Notes: generated by a model not told the origin, from the sequence alone. Numbered from the stretch's first letter, positions 23,953 to 32,535 are shown. The stretch: 32,744 nt of DNA from JBJEQG01 sp051881635 (GCA_051881635.1 JBJEQG010000164.1:1-32744); one strand, 5' to 3'. Translations and numbers: made by a program.

Positions 23953-24639
23953 ATGAATATTGTACAATCCATTTTCGGCACAACAATGGAAATTCTCCCC
24001 ATTACAATCGCTGTATTAACCGCAATTCTTCTCGGCATTGCCGCCGCTGTTACCTACATCATCACAAATAGAAAAACAAACTACTCAAACAGTCAGGCTC
24101 TTACGCTTGTTATGCTCCCCCCTGTTATTGCTATTATCATTATTTTGGTTGTGCCGATTGTCGGCAATAATCTGGCAACGGCATTTTCGATTGCCGGTGT
24201 ATTTACGATTATCCGTTTTAGAAGTTTACCTGCCGAACCAAAAGATGTTGCCTATGTATCACTCTCTTTGGCAATCGGACTTTCCTGCGGTTTAGGTTAT
24301 ATTTATGTTGGCATTTTCTTTGCAGCAATTATGATTGCTTTGCTGTTTATACTTTATGCCTGTCGCTTTGCCGTTCCGAAACCCGAAACCATGATGTTAA
24401 AAATCACTGTTCCTGAGGACCTCAATTTTGAAGATACATTTGATGATATTTTAAAAAACTACACTTCCGATTATAAACTTCTAAAAATCAGGACCTGTGA
24501 TTTTGGTGCTTTGTTTGAGATTTCCTATAAAATTCAACTCAAAAAGGGTGTAAACCGCAAACAATTCATTGACGAACTTCGTGTTAAAAACGGAAACCTT
24601 AATATTCTTTTAACCGTCAAGGAATTTGATATTCAATAA
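23953..24639 (+). CDS. DUF4956 family membrane protein
   Basis: The protein has 228 residues from ATG 23953; the upstream ATG at 23917 overlaps the VTC gene and is rejected because GGAAAGGAAACGG immediately precedes 23953. Three or four transmembrane helices lie in residues about 13-142, including the conserved segment LATAFSIAGVFTIIRFRSLPAEPKDVAYVSLSLAIG. A soluble alpha/beta tail (about 150-228) resembles a small ACT- or ferredoxin-like fold. DUF4956 proteins sit beside VTC-domain proteins in many bacteria. Here it starts 20 nt after the VTC stop, so they form an operon. I infer a membrane partner, possibly for polymer export or regulation. Function is not known. Confidence 0.85.
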   Translation: MNIVQSIFGTTMEILPITIAVLTAILLGIAAAVTYIITNRKTNYSNSQALTLVMLPPVIAIIIILVVPIVGNNLATAFSIAGVFTIIRFRSLPAEPKDVAYVSLSLAIGLSCGLGYIYVGIFFAAIMIALLFILYACRFAVPKPETMMLKITVPEDLNFEDTFDDILKNYTSDYKLLKIRTCDFGALFEISYKIQLKKGVNRKQFIDELRVKNGNLNILLTVKEFDIQ

Positions 24640-24669
24640 CAATTAAATACACGCTTATAAATTCCAAAT

Positions 24670-24717
24670 AAAAACCGTCGGCAAACTGAGAAAAATTCAG
24701 TTGACCGACGGTTTTTT
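24670..24717 (+). terminator. Terminator after the VTC-DUF4956 operon
   Basis: Outer stem AAAAACCGTCGG (24670-24681) pairs with CCGACGGTTTTT (24705-24716), and an inner stem is AACTGA/TCAGTT. A T-run follows. The rest of the 314-nt gap to the next gene holds only a promoter. Confidence 0.9.
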
Positions 24718-24802
24718 TCATAAAAAATATTATTCGTTATTTCTCACAAATAAACAGTGAAAATTTTGTCGAACTTTTTTGTATAAAAATGTCATATTTT
24801 TA

Positions 24803-24830
24803 TTGAAAAAAATTTTTTAGATGATATAAT
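24803..24830 (+). promoter_or_regulatory. Promoter of the ABC permease operon
   Basis: TTGAAA (24803-24808) and TATAAT (24825-24830) have a 16-nt spacer. The long leader (about 115 nt to the ATG) contains no clear riboswitch. Confidence 0.6.
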
Positions 24831-24953
24831 TTAGACAACAGGCAATCACATCACTAAATTTTGATTATTCTTTCCTCATTAAGCGATAGAGTATCGTTGA
24901 TAAGAAACACAATAGTCATTAAAGGATTTATCTTGGAAAGGAATTTATGACTT

Positions 24954-26144
24954 ATGAAATCACTTTCTTTTGTTTTTAAGAATATCAAAACTTTTTTTCT
25001 TCACCATACGGTTATGTTTTTCTTTTTAATTATCGTACAGGTTATTTGCTGTATTTCAGTTTTCATTGTTTGCGGTATGGCAAACAATATGTATTATGTT
25101 GAAGATACTGGAAACAAGGCTACCGATGATAACATATATTTCCGTGGCTTTTCATTCTATTTTGATGGCTCACCGGAATTTGGAATAACTCACGAATACG
25201 ATTCTGAAACAGGCAAAGAGAAAACTTATTACATAGTTGATAATAAACTATCAGAATTTCTTGATTATTCTGCCTGTCCTACGGTTGCTGAATTACGCCC
25301 CTCTTTTGATAAACTATCTTCGGCTTTGGGTGATGATTTTGCCTTTGCCAATTTTCACATGGCTTACAACGAAAAACTGTATATAAAAGATATTGATAAA
25401 TTACCTTCGGCAGTCACATCAATTGTTCCCGGAAATCAACCGACTGCTCTTGGAGAAGTTTTTGAACACGCAAGTGGAAATATTTTTTCGGGTGATAACA
25501 AAAAATATCAAGAGGGTGACATCTTAACCCTTAATAATATACAATACAGCTATGTAAGTACAAGAGTTGGAGGCTGTGCAATACCTTACAATTCCCTACA
25601 AGATAATAATTTTAGAGTGTTTGGGGTAAGTATTGTATTAACCGAACTTCCTACGCCGAAACGCCGAACTGAAATTCAAAATATTATAAATGATATATTT
25701 GATATGAATATTTATCTTGCGGAAGTTCCTGACACATACGAGCCAATGGAACGACAGATAAGCCAAATGGTATATATTATTTCTCTTGTCGTTATGGCAA
25801 TTATTCTCTTTGCCCTTGCGAAATTTTACAGCTATGTTCTTTCAAACAGGAAAAATACACTGACTGTCCTCAGACTTTGCGGCGGTACAAAACGGCAGAT
25901 ACATTTAATTTATATGATTGAAATTTTCCTCACAATGATTGTAACTTCAGCTCTGGGTTTTGTGGTCTTTAAATATCTGTGTTATAAACCAATAGCCGAA
26001 ATGTACCCCTCATTTGATGTGTTCTTTACACCTGATGTTTATATCACTATTATTGCCGCCTATATTGTTCTTGCCCTAATAATTATGGCAATTACTATTA
26101 TTCCCGCAACAAAGGCAAGTATTATTGATATGAAAAGAGGTTGA
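24954..26144 (+). CDS. FtsX/MacB-type ABC transporter permease, first of two
   Basis: The 396-residue protein has one N-terminal transmembrane helix (about 18-43), a large extracytoplasmic domain (45-265), and three C-terminal helices (about 270-295, 318-342, 360-385). The segment after the second helix, LRLCGGTKRQIHLIYMIEIF, is the typical FtsX-domain coupling region, and the protein ends with TKASIIDMKRG. GGAAAGGAATTT lies before the ATG. Such permeases work as mechanotransducers or exporters of peptides or lipoproteins, driven by a LolD/MacB-like ATPase, which is the third gene here. The extracellular domain is not recognisable to me, so the substrate is unknown. Confidence 0.8.
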   Translation: MKSLSFVFKNIKTFFLHHTVMFFFLIIVQVICCISVFIVCGMANNMYYVEDTGNKATDDNIYFRGFSFYFDGSPEFGITHEYDSETGKEKTYYIVDNKLSEFLDYSACPTVAELRPSFDKLSSALGDDFAFANFHMAYNEKLYIKDIDKLPSAVTSIVPGNQPTALGEVFEHASGNIFSGDNKKYQEGDILTLNNIQYSYVSTRVGGCAIPYNSLQDNNFRVFGVSIVLTELPTPKRRTEIQNIINDIFDMNIYLAEVPDTYEPMERQISQMVYIISLVVMAIILFALAKFYSYVLSNRKNTLTVLRLCGGTKRQIHLIYMIEIFLTMIVTSALGFVVFKYLCYKPIAEMYPSFDVFFTPDVYITIIAAYIVLALIIMAITIIPATKASIIDMKRG

Positions 26145-26211
26145 TAATTACAGATTGTCCATATCCAAAATTGGGAATATCACTTAATTACGAATTTCAA
26201 AAAAGGTGCTG

Positions 26212-27426
26212 ATGTGTATGCAGTATTGGAAATATGGCTTTTTTTCCATTGTAAAAAAGCCGCTCTTTAATATTTTGATTATACTTGAACTTGCCGCCAT
26301 TCTTGTGGTTGGCAACATGGCAATTTCAGTTTATAATTACCGTGCAGTTGCTTATAAACCTTATGCTGATGTTTTGGAACATGACGGTTATATCTTTCTT
26401 CCAAAGTATAATCCTCTTATAGGCTCAACGAATGGCGGATATGATGAAAAAGCACTTCTGGATAAGTTCTATAAATCACTTCGTGGTGATTTAACAATTT
26501 CGGAAACATATTCCCATATTCTCCATGACAGTTCATTGGAATATTCACAGGATTATCAAAGTATTTATGCCTTAGACTCCAATATTATGTCAAAAATGTG
26601 CCTGCCGCTTGAAAGCGGACGCTGGGCATCAAACGAAAAAGATGCAGACGGCTATGTTGAAGCGGTTGTTACTTCGGGAACAGGATATAAACTCGGCGAT
26701 ATTCTTTTAACACAGTACAACTTTGACATCAAGGTTGTGGGTATTATCGGACCTGACTCCTATATGCCTGCCATAAGCATAACAAGTGGCGAGGACGATA
26801 TTCGATATATGTATGATATCACTGAGGAATTTACGGACAAAGTTTTTGTTTCATGCAGTGCAGATAAGGTACTGCATGACCCATGCTACCGTACACGCTC
26901 CATAGTGTACATATACTACAATACAGAACCGAGTGCTGAGGACCGTTCGTATAATGAAAATCAGCTTATGAAATACGCTGTAAACTCGACCTATATAACA
27001 ACTGCCGAAATGAAATCAAAAACGATGAACTATTTAAATGAACAGGGGCAAAAAATGCTCCCCATTCTGATTTGTGTATTTGCAGTTGTTCTTGTGGAAT
27101 TGATTTGTTCCGTTGCCATGCATACAAAGGAACAGCTACGCAATTATGGTATCTATTTCCTGTGCGGTTGCCGTTGGAAAGGCTCTTTGAAAATCTCGGC
27201 GGCATATTCCGCAATTATTCTCCTTGGCGGCGGTATCGTGGGTACAATCGCATATCTGCTGTTTCAATCGACCGAATATGCCGCTCTTTTCGGACAAAGT
27301 ATTGAATGGAACAACCTGTATTTAACGCTTGCGATTATCGCTGTAATGCTTATACTTTCGCTGGTTATTCCGTTCTTCCAAGTTCGCAGTACAACACCTG
27401 TTGAAACCATAAAGGAGAATAAATAA
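26212..27426 (+). CDS. FtsX/MacB-type ABC transporter permease, second of two
   Basis: The protein has 404 residues from ATG 26212 (AAAAAGG 5 nt upstream). ATG 26218 and GTG 26206 are alternatives. Layout matches its neighbour: transmembrane helix about 15-35, an extracytoplasmic domain 40-280, and three helices at about 285-305, 330-355 and 370-395, ending STTPVETIKENK as is common in this family. The coupling segment is YGIYFLCGCRWKGSLKISAAYS. With the first permease it probably forms a heterodimer. Its TAA overlaps the ATPase ATG by one base (TAATG), so translation is coupled. The two permeases show little sequence similarity outside the membrane layout. Confidence 0.8.
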   Translation: MCMQYWKYGFFSIVKKPLFNILIILELAAILVVGNMAISVYNYRAVAYKPYADVLEHDGYIFLPKYNPLIGSTNGGYDEKALLDKFYKSLRGDLTISETYSHILHDSSLEYSQDYQSIYALDSNIMSKMCLPLESGRWASNEKDADGYVEAVVTSGTGYKLGDILLTQYNFDIKVVGIIGPDSYMPAISITSGEDDIRYMYDITEEFTDKVFVSCSADKVLHDPCYRTRSIVYIYYNTEPSAEDRSYNENQLMKYAVNSTYITTAEMKSKTMNYLNEQGQKMLPILICVFAVVLVELICSVAMHTKEQLRNYGIYFLCGCRWKGSLKISAAYSAIILLGGGIVGTIAYLLFQSTEYAALFGQSIEWNNLYLTLAIIAVMLILSLVIPFFQVRSTTPVETIKENK

Positions 27427-27901
27427 TGATTAAGATAGAAAATCTCAACAAGACCTACAACTACAAAAAATCCAACGCTTTCCATGCCCTCAAAGATATT
27501 TCTCTCGAAATTGCTGACGGTGAATTGACAGCTATTATAGGGCGTTCAGGTGCAGGTAAATCAACTTTGCTCCATATAATCGGCTGTATTGATACCTTTG
27601 AAAGCGGTACATATACTATTGATGATATTTCTATTGAAAAGCTTTCCGACAAAAAGCTTGCCAAAATCCGAAATGAAAAAATTGGCATTGTCATGCAGGA
27701 TTTTGCTCTTGTGGACGAATATTCCGTTTTGGAAAATGTTAAAATTCCGTTGTCGTTTTCCAAGAAAAAGCATGATAAAAGTGCAACAGCACTTGCAATG
27801 CAGGCTTTGGAAAAAGTCGGTTTGGCAGATTTGGCACGAAAATCCGCCAATAAACTTTCGGGTGGACAAAAACAGCGTGTTGCGATTGCCCGAGCCATTG
27901 T
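27426..27901 (+). CDS. ABC transporter ATP-binding protein (LolD/MacB-like), truncated by gap
   Basis: Visible are about 158 N-terminal residues of an ATPase whose family is usually about 220-230 long. Walker A is GRSGAGKST (about 39-47), the Q-loop is IGIVMQDFALVDEYSVLENV, and the signature is LSGGQKQRVAIARAI. The Walker B, D-loop and H-loop lie in the 100-N gap that follows. The reading frame on the other side of the gap is a hairpin-bearing, probably noncoding stretch, so the true end is not known. Because family members carry about 70 more residues than are visible, the real gap is probably longer than 100 nt. It powers the two preceding permeases. Confidence 0.88.
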
Positions 27902-28001
27902 NNNNNNNNNNNNNNNNNNNNNNNNNNNNNNNNNNNNNNNNNNNNNNNNNNNNNNNNNNNNNNNNNNNNNNNNNNNNNNNNNNNNNNNNNNNNNNNNNNN
28001 N
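27902..28001. other. Assembly gap of 100 N in the ABC ATPase gene
   Basis: Exactly 100 undetermined bases. The ATPase needs about 200 nt more coding sequence, so at least that much is missing. Additional genes could be hidden here. Confidence 0.95.
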
Positions 28002-28026
28002 ATACCTTTCCATAATAAAAAGGTAT
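28002..28026. terminator. Hairpin just after the gap
   Basis: ATACCTTT (28002-28009) and AAAGGTAT (28019-28026) form a perfect 8-bp stem with a 9-nt loop. It lies between the ATPase (plus) and the 1005-residue protein gene (minus), so it is a likely bidirectional terminator. It may extend into the gap. Confidence 0.5.
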
Positions 28027-28121
28027 TGGGGCGGTTTTAACTATTGTTATTTGTTTTTTGAATTTGCTTTCTTTTAATGAAGTCTTTTGTTGCACTTAAC
28101 TTGACAATATCCCAAAGCACT

Positions 28122-31100
28122 TTACTGTTTTTGGGGACGGACGGGATTTTTAAGGGTAGCAGGGTCAATTTCCTCCAACTGAATAACTTTGTGTTCTTTT
28201 GGTTCTTCTGTTGTCTGATGTTCTTGAAATTCCATTTCGGCGGTGCGTTTTGATATGGGAACGGCAGGCTTTTCCAAATTGATGTTTTTTGTTTCAACCG
28301 TCTGCTGTTTAGGTTCTTTCGGCAGCTCGGATTGAACAATCGGCTCTTCGGTTTTATTTTCGGGTGGCTTTTTCTTTTCAATCGGTCCGACAGTACAGTT
28401 TTTCAGAACATTAACATATCTTTGATATTCTTTCAGTTGTTCAAAAACACGCTCACAGTTTTGATAATCAATATAAGTGAAAAATGTATCTCGGCGGAAT
28501 TTATATATCCCCTGCAAGTTCGGCACTTCATGACGCATACAATCGCAAATCTGACGCACTGTATCTTTCTGCACAAAGGTCACTGAACCAAAACCCTTTT
28601 CCGTTAAATTCATATCATGAAATTCTTCGGGAATGGAAATCGCTGTCGGCAAATAATAAACAATGGCACGGTTAAGGTACGCAAAAATATAGTGTGCCTC
28701 TGAAAAGTCGGTCACCAAAATTGAACTTTTACTCATAAGATTATGTTCCGCTTCTGGCGTATAAGGTTCAACCTCCGTAATAGCGGTTGTTGTGAAACAA
28801 CGCACAAATTTTTCCAAAGACGGCGGCAGCAATAAATTTATTTTATAACCCTGTCCCTCCGCAAAACTCAACAGCTTTTCATCATTCAGAAGTGTATTGT
28901 AAACCTTGAAAAATGCTGTATTCGTAAATGAACGGTCAGACAGGTTTTCATACATCATAAATTCATGACGCTCGGCGGGATAAATCAAAATCTGTTTTTC
29001 GGGTTCGGTACGGAAAGCATCAAACATCGGATAGCCTGTTACCCTCAGCATATTTTCTGTATAGCCGTAAACAGGGTGCAAAAGTTGTTTTTTCTCACTT
29101 TCGGAACAACATAACATCAAGGAAACATTATCTCTTAAACGGTTATCAAATTGGGCGGTTCGTGCAGTCATAAAGAAATTTTTAACTGATACGATATGGG
29201 CTTGTAACAGGTCACGCAAATATAAGCGGTCCTTTGCGGTAAATCCCAAAGATTCATAAACATCACAATCGGACGCAATGATAATATCCGACAGCATAAC
29301 AACTAATTTTTGACGCTCCGTTCCAATAGGAACGGTATTGCCGTATTTTGGCATGAGGAATGCCTCATCACTGCTCCCCGCTTTGACGGAAAAATATGGT
29401 GTTATGCCACTGTTTGCACGGAATTTGCGAACAAAACGGAAAAGAAGATTGCCGTTGCGGTCAATGCCGCTTTCATCATAAAAAGTCCAAATCGTTTCTC
29501 TATTTTCCGCTTTCAAAGACTTATGGAATAAAGACCGCAGTTTTCGGTAATAAAAATATTCTTTGAGCGTCACATGACGAAATAACTCTGAAAGGTATTT
29601 GCTCTCACAGCGATGAATTAAGGAATCCGTCGCTTTACGAACAATAATGGCGTTACTTTTGGGGTCAACATAAACCATTTTATCCGCAAAAACCCAATAA
29701 CTGCTTTTTATTTCAGATGACAGTCTTGCCCCAACACCACCAAAAGTCAGTGGAATACGGCAAACTTTATCTCCAATGCGTATATAAAATTTAAAATCGT
29801 CAACACTCTTGCCGCCACTCAGCGGTACATAAAGATGAAATGTATAACGGCTTAACAGTGATACGCCAAAAAACTTTGTCAAGCTATAAACACCTGTTCG
29901 CTGAACTTTATACTCTTTTTTTTCACGCACGATGAAAAGCTCTATCCCCTCACCGTCAAAACAAGCCGCTCCCTCTAAAACACCGTCCAAAATCAATCCC
30001 CGTCGGTCATAATTCATGGCGGTAATCTTAACGGAAATATCACTGCTTCGTCCAACCAAAGCGTCCCCTATGGTTGCAACCCATTCCCTATGGAGAGCTA
30101 TGGTTTTCTGTTTCAGGTCACGCCCCGTATAGGTACAGTTTCCTTGTGTAACATAGTTCATTTCGGGCTTTAAGTATTTATTATGATATTTCAGCCGTAA
30201 CAAACGGAATGCCGTTTCCGCCACCAAACGGGTACGGCGGTACAATTCGGGATTCAACATAATTGGGTCGGCAATATATGTCATGGCTTCGGAACAAACT
30301 TGGAAAAATTCCGTAATTTCACTGCTTGTCAATATGCACTTAAAGCGGTCGTCCATATTCAACGAAAACTTCACCAAAAGCAAATACAACATGGCTGACT
30401 GTACAAAAGCACTGTTCCCATGCTCCTGCAAATACGGAATAATTAACTTTTGGACAGCCGCAGAATAAAATGACTTTTCATATTGTGGCGGATAAGCATT
30501 GAAGTTATATTCATACAAACGGGCGGTTGTATAGTTAAAGCTCCGCAAAAAATAATAAGACTGAGCCAAACGCAACGCCTCAGTAATAAAACAGGCATCG
30601 GCATGAAACCTCAATGTATCATCAAAATACAGACCGTCAATCAAATTGCGGTCAAAGAAATATGCCCCCAACATAAAATGAAAACGGTCAGGTGTATCGT
30701 TAATATGCACCCACCCTTCATCATATTTAGGCATATAATATTCTTCACCCTTAGACGGCGAAAAGGTCACCGGATTCAGCGTAAGAACAAGAACAGACGG
30801 GTCAATATTTTTTGCAATAGAAGTAAAAGTGTCGGGTGTATAAACCCCCAGATTATCGGTAAAAACGATATAATGCCCCAATGCCAACGGGCGGGCATTA
30901 TTGTAGGCTTTTTCACAGGAGTTTCCACGACACTCCACAAAGAAAATGTTTTCGGGATATGCGGCGGTGTATTTTTCACAAAGTCCTATGGTATATTCCG
31001 AACAAAGTTTATCTAAAAGCAAAAGCTGCATATTCTCACGGAAAAATTTTTCCTTTCCGATAATTCCCGAAATGGAACGCTCTAAATTTGTATCACTTCC

Positions 31101-31139
31101 TATATACAGACATATGCTGAACAAATATTCCTTTGCCAC
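28122..31139 (-). CDS. GT2-like/CDP-glycerol glycerophosphotransferase (TagF-type) two-domain protein
   Basis: The 1005-residue protein starts at GTG 31139 (GAGGAGGG 7 nt upstream). The N-terminal part (about 5-230) resembles a family-2 glycosyltransferase but is degenerate: the usual DxD-like motif reads FTDNLG. After a middle region (about 340-480), the C-terminal 400 residues match the CDP-glycerol:polyglycerolphosphate transferase family. Its motifs are LQAHIVSVKNFF (H and K of the usual HGxxxK), VTGYPMFDAF, ILIYPAERHEFM and SSILVTDFSEAHYIFAYLNRAIVYYLP. A charged Lys/Glu/Pro-rich tail (about 925-1005) may contact the membrane or partners. The likely role is teichoic-acid-like polymer synthesis at the inner membrane face. 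No other tag/tar genes are adjacent, so the polymer is unknown. Confidence 0.82.
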   Translation of the reverse strand: MAKEYLFSICLYIGSDTNLERSISGIIGKEKFFRENMQLLLLDKLCSEYTIGLCEKYTAAYPENIFFVECRGNSCEKAYNNARPLALGHYIVFTDNLGVYTPDTFTSIAKNIDPSVLVLTLNPVTFSPSKGEEYYMPKYDEGWVHINDTPDRFHFMLGAYFFDRNLIDGLYFDDTLRFHADACFITEALRLAQSYYFLRSFNYTTARLYEYNFNAYPPQYEKSFYSAAVQKLIIPYLQEHGNSAFVQSAMLYLLLVKFSLNMDDRFKCILTSSEITEFFQVCSEAMTYIADPIMLNPELYRRTRLVAETAFRLLRLKYHNKYLKPEMNYVTQGNCTYTGRDLKQKTIALHREWVATIGDALVGRSSDISVKITAMNYDRRGLILDGVLEGAACFDGEGIELFIVREKKEYKVQRTGVYSLTKFFGVSLLSRYTFHLYVPLSGGKSVDDFKFYIRIGDKVCRIPLTFGGVGARLSSEIKSSYWVFADKMVYVDPKSNAIIVRKATDSLIHRCESKYLSELFRHVTLKEYFYYRKLRSLFHKSLKAENRETIWTFYDESGIDRNGNLLFRFVRKFRANSGITPYFSVKAGSSDEAFLMPKYGNTVPIGTERQKLVVMLSDIIIASDCDVYESLGFTAKDRLYLRDLLQAHIVSVKNFFMTARTAQFDNRLRDNVSLMLCCSESEKKQLLHPVYGYTENMLRVTGYPMFDAFRTEPEKQILIYPAERHEFMMYENLSDRSFTNTAFFKVYNTLLNDEKLLSFAEGQGYKINLLLPPSLEKFVRCFTTTAITEVEPYTPEAEHNLMSKSSILVTDFSEAHYIFAYLNRAIVYYLPTAISIPEEFHDMNLTEKGFGSVTFVQKDTVRQICDCMRHEVPNLQGIYKFRRDTFFTYIDYQNCERVFEQLKEYQRYVNVLKNCTVGPIEKKKPPENKTEEPIVQSELPKEPKQQTVETKNINLEKPAVPISKRTAEMEFQEHQTTEEPKEHKVIQLEEIDPATLKNPVRPQKQ

Positions 31140-31235
31140 AGGACTTCCCTCCTCTGTTAATTTTATTTCTTAATCGTTTTAATCACAAACTATCCAACGC
31201 TGCTCCTTTTCATTTTTTGCAACTTAATCGACACT

Positions 31236-31264
31236 ATTTTACCACACTCTTATATTAAAAACAA
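31236..31264 (-). promoter_or_regulatory. Promoter of the GT2/glycerophosphotransferase gene
   Basis: Minus strand: TTGTTT (31259-31264) and TAAAAT (31236-31241) with a 17-nt spacer. It gives a leader of about 90 nt. Confidence 0.6.
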
Positions 31265-31302
31265 CAGCAAAATTAAAGGTGTACATGAACATCTCAACTG
31301 TC

Positions 31303-31326
31303 ACGCATATAAATAGATTTATGCGT
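31303..31326. promoter_or_regulatory. Dyad in the divergent intergenic region
   Basis: ACGCATA (31303-31309) and TATGCGT (31320-31326) are perfect 7-nt arms with a 10-nt spacer, between two divergent promoters. It is a candidate operator; no terminator-like T-run follows. The rest of the 352-nt region (31140-31491) shows only promoters. Confidence 0.4.
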
Positions 31327-31377
31327 TATTATGGTTTATAGATACCTACTGTTAAAATCAATCGTTTTTCAAATAAC

Positions 31378-31406
31378 TTGTATTTTCCCAAATAATAGAT
31401 TATAAT
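31378..31406 (+). promoter_or_regulatory. Promoter of the zeta-toxin-like kinase gene
   Basis: TTGTAT (31378-31383) and TATAAT (31401-31406) are separated by 17 nt. Confidence 0.65.
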
Positions 31407-31491
31407 GATAAACAGAAAGATATATTTGTGCAGATAACGAAATATTTAATTTAAATTGTTGAATTTATTAAACAAGGTAGTGATTATACGA

Positions 31492-32073
31492 ATGAATATT
31501 TACACAATAATAGCAGGTGTAAACGGTACAGGAAAAACAAGTCTTCGTGGTGTTCTTGAAGGTCAGGGACTGATACTCGGGCGTATAATTGACGCCGACT
31601 ATATAGCGAAACAAAACAACGGAAATGTTATTTCTGCCGGAAAACAGGCTGTACAGATTATAAATGACTGTCTTGACAAGAATATATCCTTTACGCAAGA
31701 AACAACGCTGTCGGGACACATGACACTTCGGACAGTAAAAATAGCACGAAAAAAAGGCTATTATGTGCGTATGTTTTATATCGGTCTGAACAGTGAAGAT
31801 GAAAGTTTGAAAAGGATTGAAAATCGTGTCCGTAAAGGCGGACATAACATTCCCGTTGAAGATGTCCACCGACGATATACAACACGCTTTGAATCCCTAA
31901 AAACGGTCATACCATATTGCGATGAAGTTATATTCTATGATAATGAAAACGGATTCATAAAAGCAGCGGAAATTAAAAATGCCGTATTTCACTACACAAA
32001 TGGCTATCGTCCTTTATGGTTATCCGAACTATATTCAATACTTAAAAGTGAGAGCGTGTGTATATCCTTTTGA
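31492..32073 (+). CDS. Zeta-toxin-like P-loop kinase
   Basis: The protein has 193 residues from ATG 31492, with AAGGTAGTGA 8 nt upstream; the ORF opens earlier, at 31456, without a good site. Walker A is GVNGTGKT (9-16). IIDADYIAK (32-40), QETTLSG (69-75), the basic RVRKGGHNIP (112-121) and HRRYTTRF (126-133) match the zeta-toxin/UDP-GlcNAc-kinase-like family, where the conserved E and R residues bind substrate and ATP. Chromosomal homologues in gut Firmicutes often lack an epsilon antitoxin, and no antitoxin-like gene lies upstream here. I therefore do not call it a toxin-antitoxin system. Its substrate may be a sugar nucleotide or other small molecule. A 34-residue membrane peptide is encoded just downstream. 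Confidence 0.82.
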   Translation: MNIYTIIAGVNGTGKTSLRGVLEGQGLILGRIIDADYIAKQNNGNVISAGKQAVQIINDCLDKNISFTQETTLSGHMTLRTVKIARKKGYYVRMFYIGLNSEDESLKRIENRVRKGGHNIPVEDVHRRYTTRFESLKTVIPYCDEVIFYDNENGFIKAAEIKNAVFHYTNGYRPLWLSELYSILKSESVCISF

Positions 32074-32140
32074 TGCTGGTGTGGAATATCATATTCTTTT
32101 ATCCTTTAAAGATATTTCTGTATAGAAAAGAGATGAGAAA

Positions 32141-32245
32141 ATGAAAAAGGTTTTAAAACTTGCAATGCATATCATTATGCTGACGGCTCTTGTATCTTTC
32201 CTTATTTATCTTGTTATTTTAATTATTGGCGGGTTTAGATTGTGA
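32141..32245 (+). CDS. Small single-span membrane protein (34 aa)
   Basis: The ORF runs ATG to TGA with GAGATGAG 3-4 nt before the start. The sequence begins with a basic MKKVLKL, followed by one hydrophobic span of about 25 residues (AMHIIMLTALVSFLIYLVIL, then IIGG), and ends FRL. The pattern is that of a one-helix membrane peptide with its positively charged N-terminus inside. It lies 67 nt downstream of the zeta-like kinase gene and upstream of a strong terminator, so it is probably co-transcribed. I recognise no family. It could be a small regulatory or toxic membrane peptide, or a chance ORF. Confidence 0.55.
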   Translation: MKKVLKLAMHIIMLTALVSFLIYLVILIIGGFRL

Positions 32246-32304
32246 ATATAATAAAATCCAACTTTAAAAAATGATTATCTTTTTTCAACTTTTTGATTAT
32301 AAAA

Positions 32305-32337
32305 AACCGCCTTGATTACTCAGGGCGGTTAATTTTA
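32305..32337. terminator. Bidirectional terminator
   Basis: Arms AACCGCCTTG (32305-32314) and CAGGGCGGTT (32321-32330) pair over 10 positions with one G-U pair and a 6-nt loop. A-runs lie upstream and AATTTTATTTT downstream. It serves the kinase/peptide unit and the minus-strand small gene. Confidence 0.85.
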
Positions 32338-32358
32338 TTTTTCAATTTTATTATTTAC

Positions 32359-32490
32359 TTAACCGATAATTTCGATACTTTCAATATCACCTGTTGGAAT
32401 ATAGTCAGCAATTAAACCTGTCAGTACCAATCCATCTTTACAAAGCATTTTTACATTTTTTTCATAATACTGAAAAATATCCCTGCTCAT
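32359..32490 (-). CDS. Small hypothetical protein (43 aa), possibly LSM-like
   Basis: The ORF runs from ATG 32490 to TAA at 32359, with AAGGG 9 nt upstream. Its central part, LCKDGLVLTGLIADYIPTGD, followed by IESIEIIG, resembles the beta-strand pattern of short Sm-like proteins from Clostridia (K-D-G, then G, D-Y, then E-S-I). The protein is shorter than usual members. It lies 45 nt downstream of a GT1 glycosyltransferase on the same strand, so it is probably in that operon. The reading frame and ribosome binding site support a real gene. No function is known. Confidence 0.6.
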   Translation of the reverse strand: MSRDIFQYYEKNVKMLCKDGLVLTGLIADYIPTGDIESIEIIG

Positions 32491-32535
32491 TTCAATCAAC
32501 CCTTTTTATCTGTTATAAGCCATCATGTTATTAAA

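Noticed and set aside
27902..28040. A reading frame running from the ABC ATPase through the N gap to a stop near 28040
   Set aside because: The residues after the gap match no ATPase C-terminus and lie in a hairpin-bearing noncoding stretch; the frame across N is meaningless.
31140..31491. Antitoxin gene upstream of the zeta-like kinase
   Set aside because: No ORF with a start and ribosome binding site is present in either strand of this region.
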